NCBI GenBank assembly: GCA_947034885.2
Contig: OX344750.2
Coordinates: 31,048,821 to 31,112,820, forward strand
Origin: Thuidium tamariscinum
Taxonomy: Eukaryota > Streptophyta > Bryopsida > Hypnales > Thuidiaceae
Direction: 5' to 3'
Length of the DNA stretch: 64,000 nt
Shown here: in pieces, positions 25,672 to 38,612 of the stretch
How positions within the stretch are numbered: position 1 is the first letter of the stretch
Layout: each line of letters begins with the position of its first letter
Position numbers and translations under genes: made by a program
Notes under the pieces: generated by a model
Told to the model about the DNA's origin: nothing
What the model saw: the letters and a program-made list of their open reading frames with translations, nothing else
The model's database searches: none

Positions 25672-26288
25672 TTATCCATGGGTTTTTCTTTTCATTTTTT
25701 ATGAAGTGCCAAAGTGGAAATATTAAATGTTGTAGTGGTGCTAATTCCAACATTCAACTACATAGTAGTAGTACTAAAAATGATCATTTTTGACCATTTT
25801 TAGAGTGAACATAGTCAAGGAACTTAAGGGGTTAAATGTTGTGGTGGTGCTAATTCCAACACTCGACCACATAATGGATAGAAAATATCACATTAATACA
25901 TATGATATACTTATCCATAATTCTATTTTCATCTACAATTTGATGATTTTCATCCCAAAAAAATTCTAATTCAAGTTTTTTTTGTCAATTTCATCCAAGT
26001 TTTTTTCTCTTCAAGTTCCAAGGGCTTGGTGCTGAGCCTATTATTTCGGTGAACATTGACAACAAATTGCCAAAAAAAACAAGTGGAGCAATGACACCCA
26101 CCGGACACTATAGAAGCCAAACACTAAGTTAGCCCGGTTTACCAATTCAGATGAATGTGAGTCCAGTTTACCACATTTCAGATTTATGAGTGCAAAAAAC
26201 AATTCAATGCCTACCTTGGTAATGTACTTTCTTCCCTCTCTCAGATTCTAAAGCTGTGGGCACTCCATAAAACCACCATCCTTTTGCT

Positions 26289-26574
26289 ACTGTGCATACC
26301 AGCCCTTTTTTTTTACTTTTTGAGAAAGTGCCAAGATGGCGATCACTTCAAGTTTGGTGATTCTACATTTATCCATCTTTTGGACTTAAAAACATTTTTT
26401 CGTCATATTCATACACTTTTTCATCCACATTTGGCAACTTCATCCATATTTTGAAAAGAATTGGAAAATTTCTAACGAAAAAAGATTACTTTTATCTGGC
26501 AAAAAAAAGACATTCTTTTGAAATAGTGCAATCTGGCTACACGGTGCCAAAAAAAAAGGGCTGGTGCATACAGT
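26289..26574. mobile_element. Hairpin MITE with CCAGCCC(T)9 ends
   Basis: ACTGTGCATACCAGCCC followed by nine T faces nine A followed by GGGCTGGTGCATACAGT. Flanking bases (CTA left, TTA right) are similar but not an exact duplication, so the superfamily is open. Confidence 0.5.
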
Positions 26575-26645
26575 TAGGAACAAAACTGAGTACATTTTGA
26601 ACAAACCCAACTTTGGCACCCATTTCCAACCAGTCAAGTCATAAA

Positions 26646-28295
26646 AGCAGGGATTTTGGTAGAACCATCCATAATTGATAAATCAGGCAGATTGTGAAAA
26701 GTGTTAGGTTATACAAGTTTTTTCCATGCAAAAAGATAGGGAACATGGGGATTGCAAATAATTCATAGTTTTACTTCTGAAATTGAAATTACTGTAAATT
26801 TTTCAAATGAAGAAGTGCTCCAAAACCCATAGCTAATGTCTACACTCTTCCAATTCTAAACAGATTAATCCCAAACATCTTCAAGTTAGCACTACCAAGT
26901 GTTTAAAATAAGCCCAAAGTTCGAGGTCTATAAAGCACTTAGGGGTTCAAAAAGTATCTAGCTTGTGAATTGTACACTATTTCTACATTTTTCTTCTTCA
27001 TTGCTTTAGCTACGTATAATAGTGTACATTTTCAAAAGCCCAAAAATGTACCTACTCACCATTGCATGTCAACTTGAAAAATTCATACCTAAAGAAGACC
27101 AACCCATTTCCACCACACTTTGTGGCTGTCATGCTATTTTTGACTTCCATTTGACCACATGAATCATATTAGTCCATTCATGTTTCAACAAAATCATTGC
27201 AATCCTACCAACATAAGATAAATTCTCAATCCTTTAATGGAGAATCCTTAAGTTGAATTAGATGCATGCAAAGTCGGTTGTCAGTTGTTCATTGGACATT
27301 TATAACTCCACTCTATGGATAATTATTGACTTTTAGGATAGAGCACTTTAGAAACTTATAGAAATTACAATTTTATTCAAAAGTTTATAATTCCACTTGG
27401 GTTTGATTCATGAAACAAGCACACACCTAGAAAAATATGTGCCCTTCTTGAAGTTGACCCCAAGACATTGTGATTGAAAATTTGGGTGGTAATAGGCTTG
27501 TCTATTTGAGTCCACATAGTTCTCAAAAATCATGAAACGTCTAAATGAAGCCAAAAAATAGTAAATAGAAAAAAATAGAAAATGCTTTAAAATACTATAG
27601 TAAAAACAATTTATTTATGTAAATGCAAAATGCCATCCCAAAGGTTATAATATTGTAATAAAAATCTTCACCTAATGTTTCAATTATTTTTCAAAAGTAC
27701 TTAAAATTCAAATAAATAAAGGATTTCAAATTTTTTTTAAGAGAATAGAGATTTTGCAACTACTGGCAAACTACCCCAAACTAAAACACCTCAAAACTTT
27801 CATCACATTAATCAAAACCGAATAATCCAAAACTTCCCAAATACGTATAATCTTCATAAACCAATTTCAAATTTTTATCTCTTAAGAAAGTTTATTTCTA
27901 AAGAAGTTTTTCGAGTTGCCCTTGTTGCTTGCCATTCCGCCAAGTAAAGAAAGCAACATATCATGCGATAATTTTTTATCCATGTAGTGAAAAGTTATGA
28001 AAATTGTTGGGCCTTAAAGCTACTTCTAGGTGAATTGCATTGTAAAAATCTAAGAAAAAACCAAAAAAAAATTCCATATGTAATGAACTCCCTGAAATTG
28101 CTATGTTGCCAAAAAATACACTTTAAGGCTTTAGGGGTTAAGGCCCAACAATTTTCATAACTTTTCACTACATGGTAAAAAAGTTATTGCATACTATGTC
28201 ATTTTTTAAATCTATGGGTAGCTTAAGCAACTCAAAAGAGTTGGTTAAAAATACCCTTTTTGAAAGATTGAAAAAGTGAAAATGATTCTTTAGAG

Positions 28296-28342
<47 letters not shown>

Positions 28343-28459
28343 TTCAAATGAATCAATCCATTATGATTAATGAGATGAAAGTCATAAGAAGTTTTACTTC
28401 GTAGATAGGTATAGAGCCTCTAAAACTATACCTACTTCCAAACAAAAACTCTTTATAAC
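26646..28459 (+). repeat. Array unit 4 end and start of unit 5
   Basis: Array sequence resumes near AACCATCC and runs through the GTGCTCC block, one sub-repeat (about 27070), TTGGGTTTGATTCATGAAAC (27400), the reverse arm, the junction hairpin (27985-28190) and then the left arm of the compact palindrome that starts unit 5. It is interrupted at CTTTATAAC by a CACTA MITE. Confidence 0.75.
28297..28338. repeat. AT dinucleotide microsatellite
   Basis: Alternating AT of about 42 bp with one TT interruption at 28320-28321. It lies in the palindrome arm where other units have a short TATATGTATGTAGG stretch, so it is a local expansion. Confidence 0.9.
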
Positions 28460-28675
28460 CACTATAAGAAACTCGCATTTTAGAAAATAAGTCTCAATTT
28501 TTCTTAGTAAATTTTGTTAGACACCAAATGTAACAACCCATATTTTTATATCAACAAAAATGTCTAATATAACAACAATGTTGACATAAAAACACGGGTT
28601 GATACATTTGATGTCTAACAAAATCCATCAAGAAAATTTGAGACTTGTCACCTAAAATGTGGGTTTCTTATAGTA
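28460..28675. mobile_element. Palindromic CACTA MITE (216 bp)
   Basis: CACTATAAGAAACTCGCATT faces AATGTGGGTTTCTTATAGTA, and the two halves remain complementary for most of the length (ATTTTGTTAGACACCAAATG against its mirror). AAC flanks both sides (28457-28459, 28676-28678); the empty site CTTATAACTTTCATC is seen in unit 2 at about 8205. The termini match the larger element at 886-2217. Confidence 0.82.
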
Positions 28676-31400
28676 AACTTTCATCTCACTATATACTATA
28701 TTACCATAATAGAATGATTAAAAGCTTCCTACATATATAAAATTCATAATTCTAAAAAATCAATTTCAACTTTTCAACCAATCATGCGACCAAGGGACAC
28801 ACGGTCCGGAGATCTCAACATGACAAAACAAAACAAAACAAACTATTTCAAAAAGGGATTCCTAAAGAATTATTTGAGCTTCTTGAGCTCTCCAACTACT
28901 GAAACAATGACATATCAAGCAATAACTTTTTTGCTATGAAGTAAAAAGCTATGAAAATTGTGGGCCCTCAATGATATTCCTTAGGCATATGCTGTGCAAA
29001 AACTTCAAAGAAAAATAAATACTTCATTCAGAGTGAGCTACCCAAAATAGCTTGCCAAAAGAAATGCATCTTGATTTTTGGGCATTAAGGTAGAACCACC
29101 TACACCTAATCACCCTAGCCGATTTTGAGCAATATTAAGCAAATAAATGCACATTTTTCCATATTGGAAGACAGGGAATATGGGGATTGCAAATTTTTCT
29201 TACTTTTATTTCTCACATTGAAATTACTACAAATTTTGGGAGCCAAAAAGTCCTCCAAAATCCATTGCCAATGTCTACACTCTTCTAATTCAAGAAAGGT
29301 GAATCATGAACACCTTCTAGCTAACCCCAACATGTGTATAAAGTGAGCCTATGGTTGGAGGTCTATAAAGCACTAAGGCTCTAAAAATATCTAGCTCTTC
29401 ATTTATATTCTATTTGTTGATTTTCCTTTTTTCAGCTTTAGCTAGGTATAGAATTGTGCATTTTCAAGAGCCCCAAAACACACCTACTCACTATTGCGTG
29501 TCAACTTCAAAATTCCATGACTAAAGAAGACTAACCCATGTCCACCAAACTTTGTTGTTGTCATCCTATTTTTGACTTCTATTGGACTACAAAAGTTGTA
29601 CAAGTTCACTCATGTTCCAACAAAATCAGTGCAATCCTACCAACATACTGTAACATGACAATCCTTTATCAGCCAATGTTTACAATCTTTTTATTCAAGA
29701 CCATTGAATCATGCACACCTGGTAGCCAACCCCAACATGCGTACAAAATAAGCCTCAAGTTGGAAGTCTACAGAACACTCTAACTCCAAAAATATCTAGC
29801 TTTTAAAATATACGCTATTTGTACATTTTCCATTTTCATTGCGTTAGTTGTGTATAGACTTGTGCATTTCCAAGAGCCCCAAAACGCACCTACTCACTAT
29901 TGTGTGCCAACTTCAAAAACTCATGACTAGAGAAGACCAATTCATTTCCACCAAACCTTGCTCTTGTTACTCTACTTTTGACTTCTATTGGACCGCAAAA
30001 GTCTTACCAATCCATTCATGTTTCAACAAAATCAATGCAATCCTACCAACACAGGGTCACATCTCAAACCTTTATCAACCAATGTCTACAATCTTTTTAT
30101 TTAAGACCATTGAATCATGAATACCTTGTAGCCACCCCCAACATGCATACAAAGTAAGCCTAAAGTTGGAGGTCATTAGAACATTCAAGCTTTCAAAATA
30201 TCTAGCTTTCAAAATAAACGCTATTTGTACATTTTCCTTTTTCATTGCGTTAGCTATGTATAGAATTGTGCATTTGCAAAAGCTGCAAAATGCACCTACT
30301 CACCATTGCATACAAACTTCAAAAACTCATGACTAAGGAAGATCAACCCATTTCCACCAAACCTTGTTGCTATCATCCTACTTTTGACTTCTATTGGACC
30401 ACAAAAGTATTACCAATCCATTCATGTTTTAACAAAATCATTGCATTGCTACCAACAAAGTATAAAGTCTCAATCTTTTATTGCAGAATCCTTAAGTTAA
30501 ACTAAATGCATGGAAAGGCGGTTGTACAGGTTGTTTATAGGACATTTATAACTCCACTCTATAGGCAATTATTTACTTTTAGGACAGAATACTTTAGAAA
30601 TTTATAGAAATTACAATTTTATTTAAAAGTTTATAGTTCCACTTGGGTTTGATTCATGAAACAAGCATACACTTTGAAAAAAATGTGCCGGTCTTGACGT
30701 TGGCCCCAAGATATAGAGATTGAAAACTTGGGTGGTAAAAGGCTTCTCTACATGATTCCACCTAGCTCAAAAAATCATAAAACAACTAAACCTCACAAAA
30801 AAATAGTAAATAGAAAGAAATAGAAAATGTTCTAAAATACAATATTGCAAACAATTTATTTATGGAAATGGAAAACGCCAATTCTAATGGTTGTAATAAT
30901 GTAATAAAAGTCTTCACCTAACATTTTAATTTTTTTTCAAAATCATCAAAAACTGAATTTAATAAAGGATTTCAAACTTTTTGTAGAGTAGAGATTCTAT
31001 AACTATCCGCAAACTACCCTAAACTAAAGCACCTTATAACTTTCATATCATTAATCAAAACGGAATGATTCAAAGCTTTTGAAATAGATATAAATTTAAT
31101 GAACCGATTTCAAATTTTTTATTTCTAAAGAAAATTTATCTTTTAAGAAGTTTTTGAGCTACCTAAGAAGCTCGGCAAGTAAAGAAAACAATATATCATG
31201 CCATAAGTTCTTATCCATGTAGTGAAAAGTTATGAAATTTATTGGGTTGTAATCCCTAAAGCCCTAAACTATATTTTCTAGCAACATTGTGATTTTGGGG
31301 AGCTCATTCCGGATGGAGTTTCTTTTTCTTTTATTTTCCATAGATCATTTCTTGGAGTGATTGCTTCAAGGCCCAAGACCTTTCATAACTTTTCTCTACA
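28676..31400 (+). repeat. Array unit 5 with three sub-repeats
   Basis: After the right arm of the palindrome and an AAAAC pentamer run (about 28823-28840), the unit shows three successive copies of the roughly 405-bp sub-repeat; CTAAAGAAGACTAACCC and its variants start near 29519, 29925 and 30330. Each yields a similar open frame (29538-29783, 29848-30120, 30266-30505) with TFDFYWTTKV-like text, but the frame is broken in other units. It ends with the reverse arm and junction hairpin (about 31190-31410). Confidence 0.78.
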
Positions 31401-33960
31401 TGATTAAAAAGTTATGGCATGATTTGTTGTTTTCTTTACGTGGTGGACAATTGAGGTAGCTCAAAAAAATCCTTTAAGAATAAATCTTTTATGAAATAAA
31501 AATTTGAAATTGGTTTCTTAAATTTACATCTACAAGGAAATCAATGAATCATTCTCTTTTGATTAATGAGATAAAAGTTATGAGGTGAACATTTTAGTTT
31601 GGGGTAGCTTATGGATAGTTTTAGAATCTCTACTCTATAAAAACGTTTGAAATCCTTTATTTAGTTTCAACTTGAATATTTTTGAAAACAAATTAAATCA
31701 TTTGGGGAAGATTGTCTATTCCAATACTACAACCATTGCAATTGGAACATTTTACTTCCATAAATAATTTGTTTGTAATTTTGAAGCGTTTTCTATTTTT
31801 TTTTCTACCTACTATTTTCTTAAATTTCTTGTAGAACTCCAAATGATTTGAAATTTTTTGAGCATATAGCCAACTTGTATTGAAAAATGAATTCAAAGAA
31901 TAACCATCCTTTTAAACAGTTTGTCATACAAATGTGACCTTGTGAAGGGCAGTTGCCCAAGTTTTTGTAAGGATGAAAATGAATTATTGCTAGTTCAAAT
32001 GTTAATATACTACAATATTTACAATGAGAAATTCTCAATTTTTTTCTACATCTTTTTAAGCCACTTTCCTATAGGGTCCCACAATTACATGCATCAAAAA
32101 ATGTTTTTTCTCTAAAATATTTCACTTCAATTAGAAGTTGTAGTTTTAGAGCATTTTTAGTAAAACATAATTAAAACCTTTTGGCGGTTAAAGCAGCTCT
32201 TTGGGCACATCTTGTGTCAAAAATTTTAAGGAAAAATTTAAACACTATACTCGAAGTGCACTTCTCAAATTGCTAAGATCCTTAAAAAATTGAGCTTAGT
32301 CCTTAGGGTTAACACAAACCATCTACACCTAATCACCTTAGTACATTGTGAGCAATATAAAGCAAATAAATGCACATTTTTCCCATGTTGAAAGATAGGA
32401 AATATGAGTATTGCAAATTTTTCATACTTTTATTTCTCACATTGAAATTACTACAAATTTTGGGAGCCAAAAAGTCCTCCAAAATCCATTGCCAATGTCT
32501 ACACTCTTCTAATTCAAGAAAGGTGAATCATGAATACCTTCTAGCCAACCCCAACATGTGTATAAAGTGAGACTATGGTTGGAGGTATATAAAGCACTAA
32601 GGCTCTAAAAATATCTAGCTCTGCATTTATACTCTATTTGTTGATTTTCCTTTTTTCAGCTTTAGCTAGGTATAGAATTGTGCATTTTCAAGAGCCCCAA
32701 AACACACCTACTCACTATTGCGTGTCAACTTCAAAATTCCATGACTAAAGAAGACTAACCCATGTCCACCAAACTTTGTTGTTGTCATCCTACTTTTGAC
32801 TTCTATTGGACTACGAAAGTCGTACAAGTTCACTCATGTTCCAACAAAATCAGTGCAATCCTACCAACACACGATAACACTACAATCCTACCAACACAAG
32901 ATAACATCACAATCCTTTATCAGCCAATGTCTACAATCTTTTTATTCAAGACCACTGAATCATGCACACCTGGTAGCCAACCCCAACATGCGTACAAAAT
33001 AAGCCTCAAGTTGGAGGTCTACAGAACACTCTAGCTCTAAAAATATCTAGCTTTTAAAATATATGCTATTTGTACATTATCCTTTTTCATTGTGTTAGCT
33101 ATATATAGACTTGTGCATTTCGAAGAGCCCCCAAACGCACCTACTCACTATTGCGTACAAACCTCAAGAACTCATGATTAAAGAAGACCAATCCATTTCC
33201 AACAGCCTATGTGTCCCTGTTGTTGTCACTCTACTTTTGACTTCTATTGAACTGCAAAAGTCATACAAGTCTACTCATCTTTTAACAAAATCATTGCATT
33301 TCTACCAACCCCGGGTAAAATGTCAATTCTTTAATGGAGAATCCTTAAGTTGAATTAGATGCATGCGAAGGCAGTTGTCCGTTGTTTATTGAACATTTAT
33401 AATTCCACTTTATGGACAATTATTTACTTTTAGAATAGAATACTTTAGAAATTTATAGAAATTACAATTTTATTTAAGAGTTTATAGTTCCACTTGGGTT
33501 TGATTCATGAAACAAGCGTACACTTAGAAAAATATGTGCTCTTCTTGATGTTGGCCCTAAGACATAGAGATTGAAAACTTGGGTGGTAAAAGGCTTCTCT
33601 ACATGATTCCAACTAGTTCAAGGAATTATAAAACAACTAATTTTTATAAAAAAAATATTAAGTAGAAAGAAGTATATTGCTTGTATTTATTTCTAAAGAA
33701 GTTTTTCAAGTTGCCTGCCAAGTAAAGAAAACAACATTTCTTGCCATAACTTTTTATCCATGAAAAGTTATGAAAGCTATTGGGACTTAAATCTACTCCT
33801 TATGGAGTTGTATTGAGAAAATTTAAAGAAAAAAGACCAAAAAAAAAAAATACTCCAATTGTAATAACCACCCGAAATTTGCTATGTTGCCAAAAAATGT
33901 AGTTTAGGGCTTTAGGAGTGAAGTCCCAACAATTTTCATAACTTTTCACTACATGGTGAA
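31401..33960 (+). repeat. Array unit 6, shortened
   Basis: Forward arm, loop with GCATATAGCC, CACATTTTTCCCATGTTG, two sub-repeats (about 32750, 33175), TTGGGTTTGATTCATGAAAC (33500), then a reverse arm lacking the segment from TTTATGGAAATGC to the ACCCCAAACTAAAAC block (jump near 33677). A tandem duplication of ATCCTACCAACACAAGATAAC-type sequence occurs at 32856-32910. Ends with a junction hairpin (33760-33980). Confidence 0.75.
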
Positions 33961-34734
33961 AAAGTTATTGCATGCTATGTCATTTAAAAAAATCTGTGGG
34001 CAACTTGGGCAGCTCAAAAAAGTTGGTTTGAAAATCCCTTTTTGAAAGAATGAAAAATTGAAAATCATTCTTCAGAGTTATGTATATAGGAAGCTTTGAA
34101 TCATTCTATGACATGAAAGTTATAAGGAGTTTTAGTTTGTGGATAAATATAGAGCCTGTGAAAATCATACCTACATGCAAACTTACACTCCTTATAACTT
34201 TCATCTTTGTATATAATCATAATGGAATGATTCAAAGCTTTCTACGTACGTTTACTTTCAAAAAACCAATTTCAACTTTTTGTTCTTTTTATTCTTTAAT
34301 AAAAGGATTTCTAAAGAAGTTTTTCGAGTTGCCTAAGTTGCCAAATATTAAAACAAGGACATATCATGCAATAACTTTTTAACTATGTAGTCAAAAGCTA
34401 TGAAGACAATTGGGTCTCAAAGTTATTCCTTAGGCACATGTTGTGTGAAAATTTCAACAAAAAAATAAACTTCATTTGAAGTGAACTACTCAAAATCTCT
34501 ATGTTGCCAAAAAAAAAGACACTTAAGTCCTTTAGGGGTTAAGAAAGAGCCACCTTTACTTGATCACCCTAGCAATTTATGAGCAATATGAGGCAATTGA
34601 TTGCAAATTTTTCCCATGTTGAAGGATAGGGAATATGGAGATTGCAAATTTTTTTACTTTTAATTCTCACATTGAAATTATTACAAATTTTGGAATCCTA
34701 AAAGTGCTCCAAAAATCCAATGCTAATAAGGTTT
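33961..34734 (+). repeat. Array unit 7, left part
   Basis: Compact palindrome (about 33985-34375, centre near 34165) followed by the loop up to CTCCAAAAATCCAATGCTAAT, where array sequence stops. Confidence 0.75.
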
Positions 34735-34794
34735 GACAAATTGCCTTATCTAGGGCAAAATCATGTTCAAAACACAGTTGTCCGGATGTCTAGA

Positions 34795-35000
34795 CGGATC
34801 CAGTGGACGTAGTGGTTTCCAGACGATGGACACCATTCGGAGGTTGGAGTATTAGACAAGCAAACAGGTCATTGATTAGACAGGTGGGCAATTAGATGGG
34901 TGGACGGATGGTCGGACAACTTTCTAACGGGCTTTTGACAATCGAGCGGCTTTCGAACGAGTAGACGGGTAAATGGACGAACAACTTTCGAATAAGATTT
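34795..35000. repeat. GC-rich GGTGGACGG/GGACAAC degenerate repeat
   Basis: Variable words such as GGGTGGACGGATGG, CGGACAACTTTC and GACGAACAACTTTCG recur with irregular spacing. Position and composition match the GC-rich segments of LTR copies 1-3. Confidence 0.5.
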
Positions 35001-35517
35001 TTAACGGGTGGTCGCATAGGCATTCCAATAGTTGGTAGGTCTAGATTTCAGTTGAGTGATCAAGTGGAAGGCAATCACTTCAACATATTAAAAAAAATCA
35101 AAATATTAAAGAGGAGTAAAAAAGAAATCCAAGTGTGTTGACTAAGTAGGTTTATGGTATTAGTTCTTCTTTTATAGTGCTTTTGTATAGTTTATCTTTA
35201 TAACTGTATAGATGCACTAAAATCAATAACAAAATAAAAATTTACTTGAGGTTTATAAGCAATAGACCTCAACTTCTCAAATACACTTCAACACAATATT
35301 TCTTTGAAATTTGTTTTGCTTAAAATCAATAAAAAAAATAAAAGTGTTAAAGTGTGCTTTAGGTCTACGTCAAAGTCACCTGAACATATTTTTATTTTTT
35401 CCATTGACCACATCTTTTTTTTAAATTTAGATTCAAACTAATTTAGCCTGAAAAATTGTAGTGTTTTCACATTGGTTTGCTTATTTTGATGGCGAGGCTT
35501 CTAGTGTTTTACATACC

Positions 35518-35652
35518 TCTCAAGTTTGGGTCCCAAACCCTCCTAATTTGGACCCCAAACCTCTTAACTTTAGGCCCCATAGCCCCTAAGTTTCGACCCC
35601 AACCCCCCAAGTTTTAGCTCCAAAACCACCAAAGTTTGGATTCCAAACCCTA
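35518..35652. repeat. Minisatellite of AAGTTTGGGTCCCAAACCC (22-24 bp)
   Basis: About six degenerate head-to-tail copies, each reading roughly AAGTTTGGACCCCAAACCCTC. Each unit is itself a partial inverted repeat (GTTTGG...CCAAAC). Confidence 0.8.
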
Positions 35653-35725
35653 AAAAAGTAAAAGTGTGATGAGGTCTATCTCAAGTACACATTCACACAC
35701 TTTTGCTTTTTCCATTGAATACATT

Positions 35726-36006
35726 CATTAGAGGAGATTTGAGGGCAACGGGAGACTGTGAGTTCCCAAAGCAGTGAATGTTGGAATCTGCCGTAGGAAT
35801 GCAGAACTAGCCTCTGTTGACGTGGTCGAGAGTGTTCCACGTCACTGATTTTTTTTTGAAAAAAAAAATTGGACTTCCTTTTGCATTTCAAGACGAATTT
35901 TTTTTTTGAAAAAAAATAAAAATTAATTACTGACCCGACAGTATCGGGAACAATTCTGGGAACAGGGCTTTCACAGTCTCCTGTTGCCCTCAAATCTCTT
36001 CTAATG
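35726..36006 (-). mobile_element. TIR element without target duplication, copy 3 (281 bp)
   Basis: CATTAGAGGAGATTTGAGGG faces the mirror of CATTAGAAGAGATTTGAGGG, with complementarity extending about 36 bp. It is inserted in a tandem repeat whose other copies give the empty site (AACACATT|ATCTTTAAAATTTATTTTGC), and again there is no duplicated base. Orientation is opposite to copies 1 and 2. The 105-codon open frame over it is not preserved. Confidence 0.8.
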
Positions 36007-36380
36007 ATTTTTAAATTTAATTTGCTTCAAATTCAATGAAAGGATTAAAAATGAGCTTGAGGTGTACTTAAAGTCTACTTCAAGCACACCTCAAGCACAC
36101 CTCAAGCACACTTTTACTTTCTTCATTAAACACATTATCTTTAAAATTTATTTTGCTTCAAATTCAATGAAAGGATTAAAAATGTGCTTGAGGTGTGATT
36201 GAGCTCTACTTCAAGCACACCTCAAGCACACTTTTACTTTCTTCATTAAACACATCATTTTTAAAATTTATTTTGCTTCAAATTGAATGACAAGATTAAA
36301 ATGTGTTTGAGGTGTTTTGAGTGATTGAAGTGTACTTGAGGTAAACCTCAAGCATACCTCAAGCACATATCAAGCCCGAC
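36007..36380. repeat. Tandem repeat of about 120 bp with self-complementary core
   Basis: Three copies with the landmarks TTTGCTTCAAATTCAATGAA, GCTTGAGGTGTNNTT, CTCAAGCACACTTTTACTTT and CTTCATTAAACACAT. Two more diverged copies lie upstream at about 35320-35425 and 35640-35725, split by the TIR element. Each copy has CTTGAGGTGT followed by ACACCTCAAG. Confidence 0.8.
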
Positions 36381-38612
36381 TACTTGTCTATCACTCCATC
36401 CGACCACTTGTGTGATTTCTTGGCCATTCAGCTAACATGCCTCCTTTGCACATACTTTTTTGAACATACAAGATGGTTTTGAGATCATTATTTTGGTGAA
36501 ATCTCTTCATCATAAAGTTCTCCCAAATGGAAAATTTTTAGTTTAAGAAAAAATTATTTTTTGTATTTTTTACAAATTAAAATGTCATAGTACCTATTTT
36601 CATGAAATTTTGCACTTTTCTAGTCCTCCTACTTAAAGATTTTTTCTACACTTTTCCTTCCTAGGGTACTTTCTTCTTAAGGGTATATACATTGAACATT
36701 TTTTTTAATGTTCTTAAAATTATTTTTCTAATTATATAGTACTCACAAGAAAATCATGAGTATTGTGGAAAACGCTATAGAAACCAATTAGTCTTTCATG
36801 CTTTCGCCTAACACCTAAATGCATGAAAATGCTTGGAATGAATTTTGGAAATCTCAACCACACTAATTGCAAGAATTATGGGTTTAGAGTAAAAAAAGAA
36901 GTTTCATGCAAATTGTGGAACTACATTATTTGACTTTTAACCTTTCTAATTGAAATTTTTTGCACTAAAAAGTTTTGAGCTTTGAATCTTAATAGAAGGG
37001 AATATGGATGATACTCTAGAAAAAAAATTTAAAGAAAAAAATGAATTTTGATTTTTCAAAAAATAGCTAACTAGAACTAGTAGGTTTGGTATAATAGGAA
37101 AATCTAAATTAATTAACATATTTAATATGGAATAAGAGCTTACTAATATCAATAGAGAGATTTTTCCAGCAAAGAAACTAAACCATGAACAATTTCTTTT
37201 CTTGAAAACATCTAGACAATTGCATTTACAAATGAAAACTACAAATGTTTTTTTTCCAAAAACATGCTTACAATGGCCCATAAAGAAGATTGTTCATAAC
37301 TTTTACATCACTTGTCCAAATAAAATGAATCTAAGCTTTCTATGTAGACAAAAATTTAATTTGCAAGAAAAAATAAATTCAAATTCAAATTCAAATTCAA
37401 TTTTTTGGAATTCCTTTTGGTTGTCCATTCTTCTAATGTTGTGCATAACTTTTGTTTGTATACATACTTTGTATTCTTGTCGATCAATTGAGAAAAAAAT
37501 TTATTTTTGTAAAGAAAAATAATTTTTCTATCTTCAAAAAGGGTTTCTAAATATCATGACAAAAAATAAAAAATTGAGACTACCGGTACCTTCTCAAAAT
37601 CCAAGGTGTCCCTTCAAGGGACAAATAGTCCTTCAAGGATTAATACTACACAAAATCTATGTTTGACTTTTGTAATACTTTAGGAGCTTATTAGGACATA
37701 GCTCATACTCTATTTCTCATTTTTTTTAATACAACACCATCTCATCTAACATCTAATGAAATAGTTTGTACAATTGCAGTATAATAGTATTGATTTTTTC
37801 AATTTGGCATGCACCCTTAGGCCTAAGGCCTATGCCTATATATAAAGAAACCCTTCAAATCACTAAACATATATTTGACACTTTCATATTATAATAGAAT
37901 AATATCATGATATCATTTTTGATGTAGAAACACATCACAAAGTACAAACATACATGTATAAGGTCGATAATTGATTAATTATTGTACATGACTGACATTG
38001 GTCATTACATTTGAAGGTCAATTTTATTCTTTACTTTGTAAGCACTAATATTTATGGTTTGCAATATATTGTTGATGGACTATAACTTAGGATATACATA
38101 TAGGTATAAGAATGTATAATATTAACTTCAATTATTTTTGTTGTATAATGTAATATTTAAGCATAATCTACATTGGTATAGTATACTACATTAAATAATA
38201 TCAAAGTGCTTCGATTGTTTCCAACAACATCTTCTAATAGAATAATAAAATAATACAAAAGAAATTATTAATTTATTTCTTGTAGGATGTATTCTTTGGT
38301 GTTTTGAACTATTAATGCATTCTACAACATAAATACAAAACCAAAAGAAACACTTCAATCTTTAGTTCATATTTGAGTGTTTCACTTTTGTATAGGTAGT
38401 ACCATAGTAGTAATGTAGTATAGTTCAAAGCCAAACAATAATTGATGCCCTAAACCCCACAAAACATTAGAAAAATAAATAAATGAGTTAGTGAGGTCTA
38501 CTGTGATCTCAAATTTTTCAAATTTTTATGTCAATTTCGCTTTCAAAGTGTAAATAGAACTAAAAAATTACGATCGTTTCCATTTCCTTGTCAAATAGAC
38601 TTGTAGATATTA
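36381..38612. other. Unassigned AT-rich sequence
   Basis: No part matches the array or the other LTR copies by eye. Features seen are a TTCAAA hexamer run (about 37376-37400) and long T and A tracts. Open frames at 36946-37281 (-) and 37202-37522 (+) overlap on opposite strands, are lysine-, phenylalanine- and asparagine-rich, and show no domain. Confidence 0.5.

Larger units (their letters stand above)
22846..26645. other. Patchwork insert within the array
   Basis: About 3.8 kb of sequence with no counterpart in other units. It contains three recognised TIR elements (23380-23652, 24002-24956, 26289-26574) and perhaps a fourth. Between them are spacer segments such as 22846-23377, which I cannot assign, and 25700-25880, where a block starting TTAAATGTTGTAGTGGTGC is present twice. 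Array sequence resumes near AGAACCATCCATAATTGAT, at an earlier unit position than where it left off, so the insert is associated with a rearrangement. Small open frames here have no recognisable domain. Confidence 0.5.

Noticed and set aside
29538..30505. Repeated peptides with TFDFYWTTKV text that could suggest a repeat protein
   Set aside because: They are sub-repeats of the array, each bounded by stops, and the frame is lost in several other units. Nucleotide, not protein, is what is conserved.
36007..36380. Regular repeats that might be taken for a CRISPR array
   Set aside because: There are no constant-length unique spacers, no cas genes, and the sequence context is a plant-type nuclear genome.
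37202..37522. 106-codon frame on the + strand with a 111-codon frame opposite (36946-37281)
   Set aside because: Both are low-complexity, rich in K, N, F and S as expected of random AT-rich DNA, overlap each other, and have no domain or splice context.
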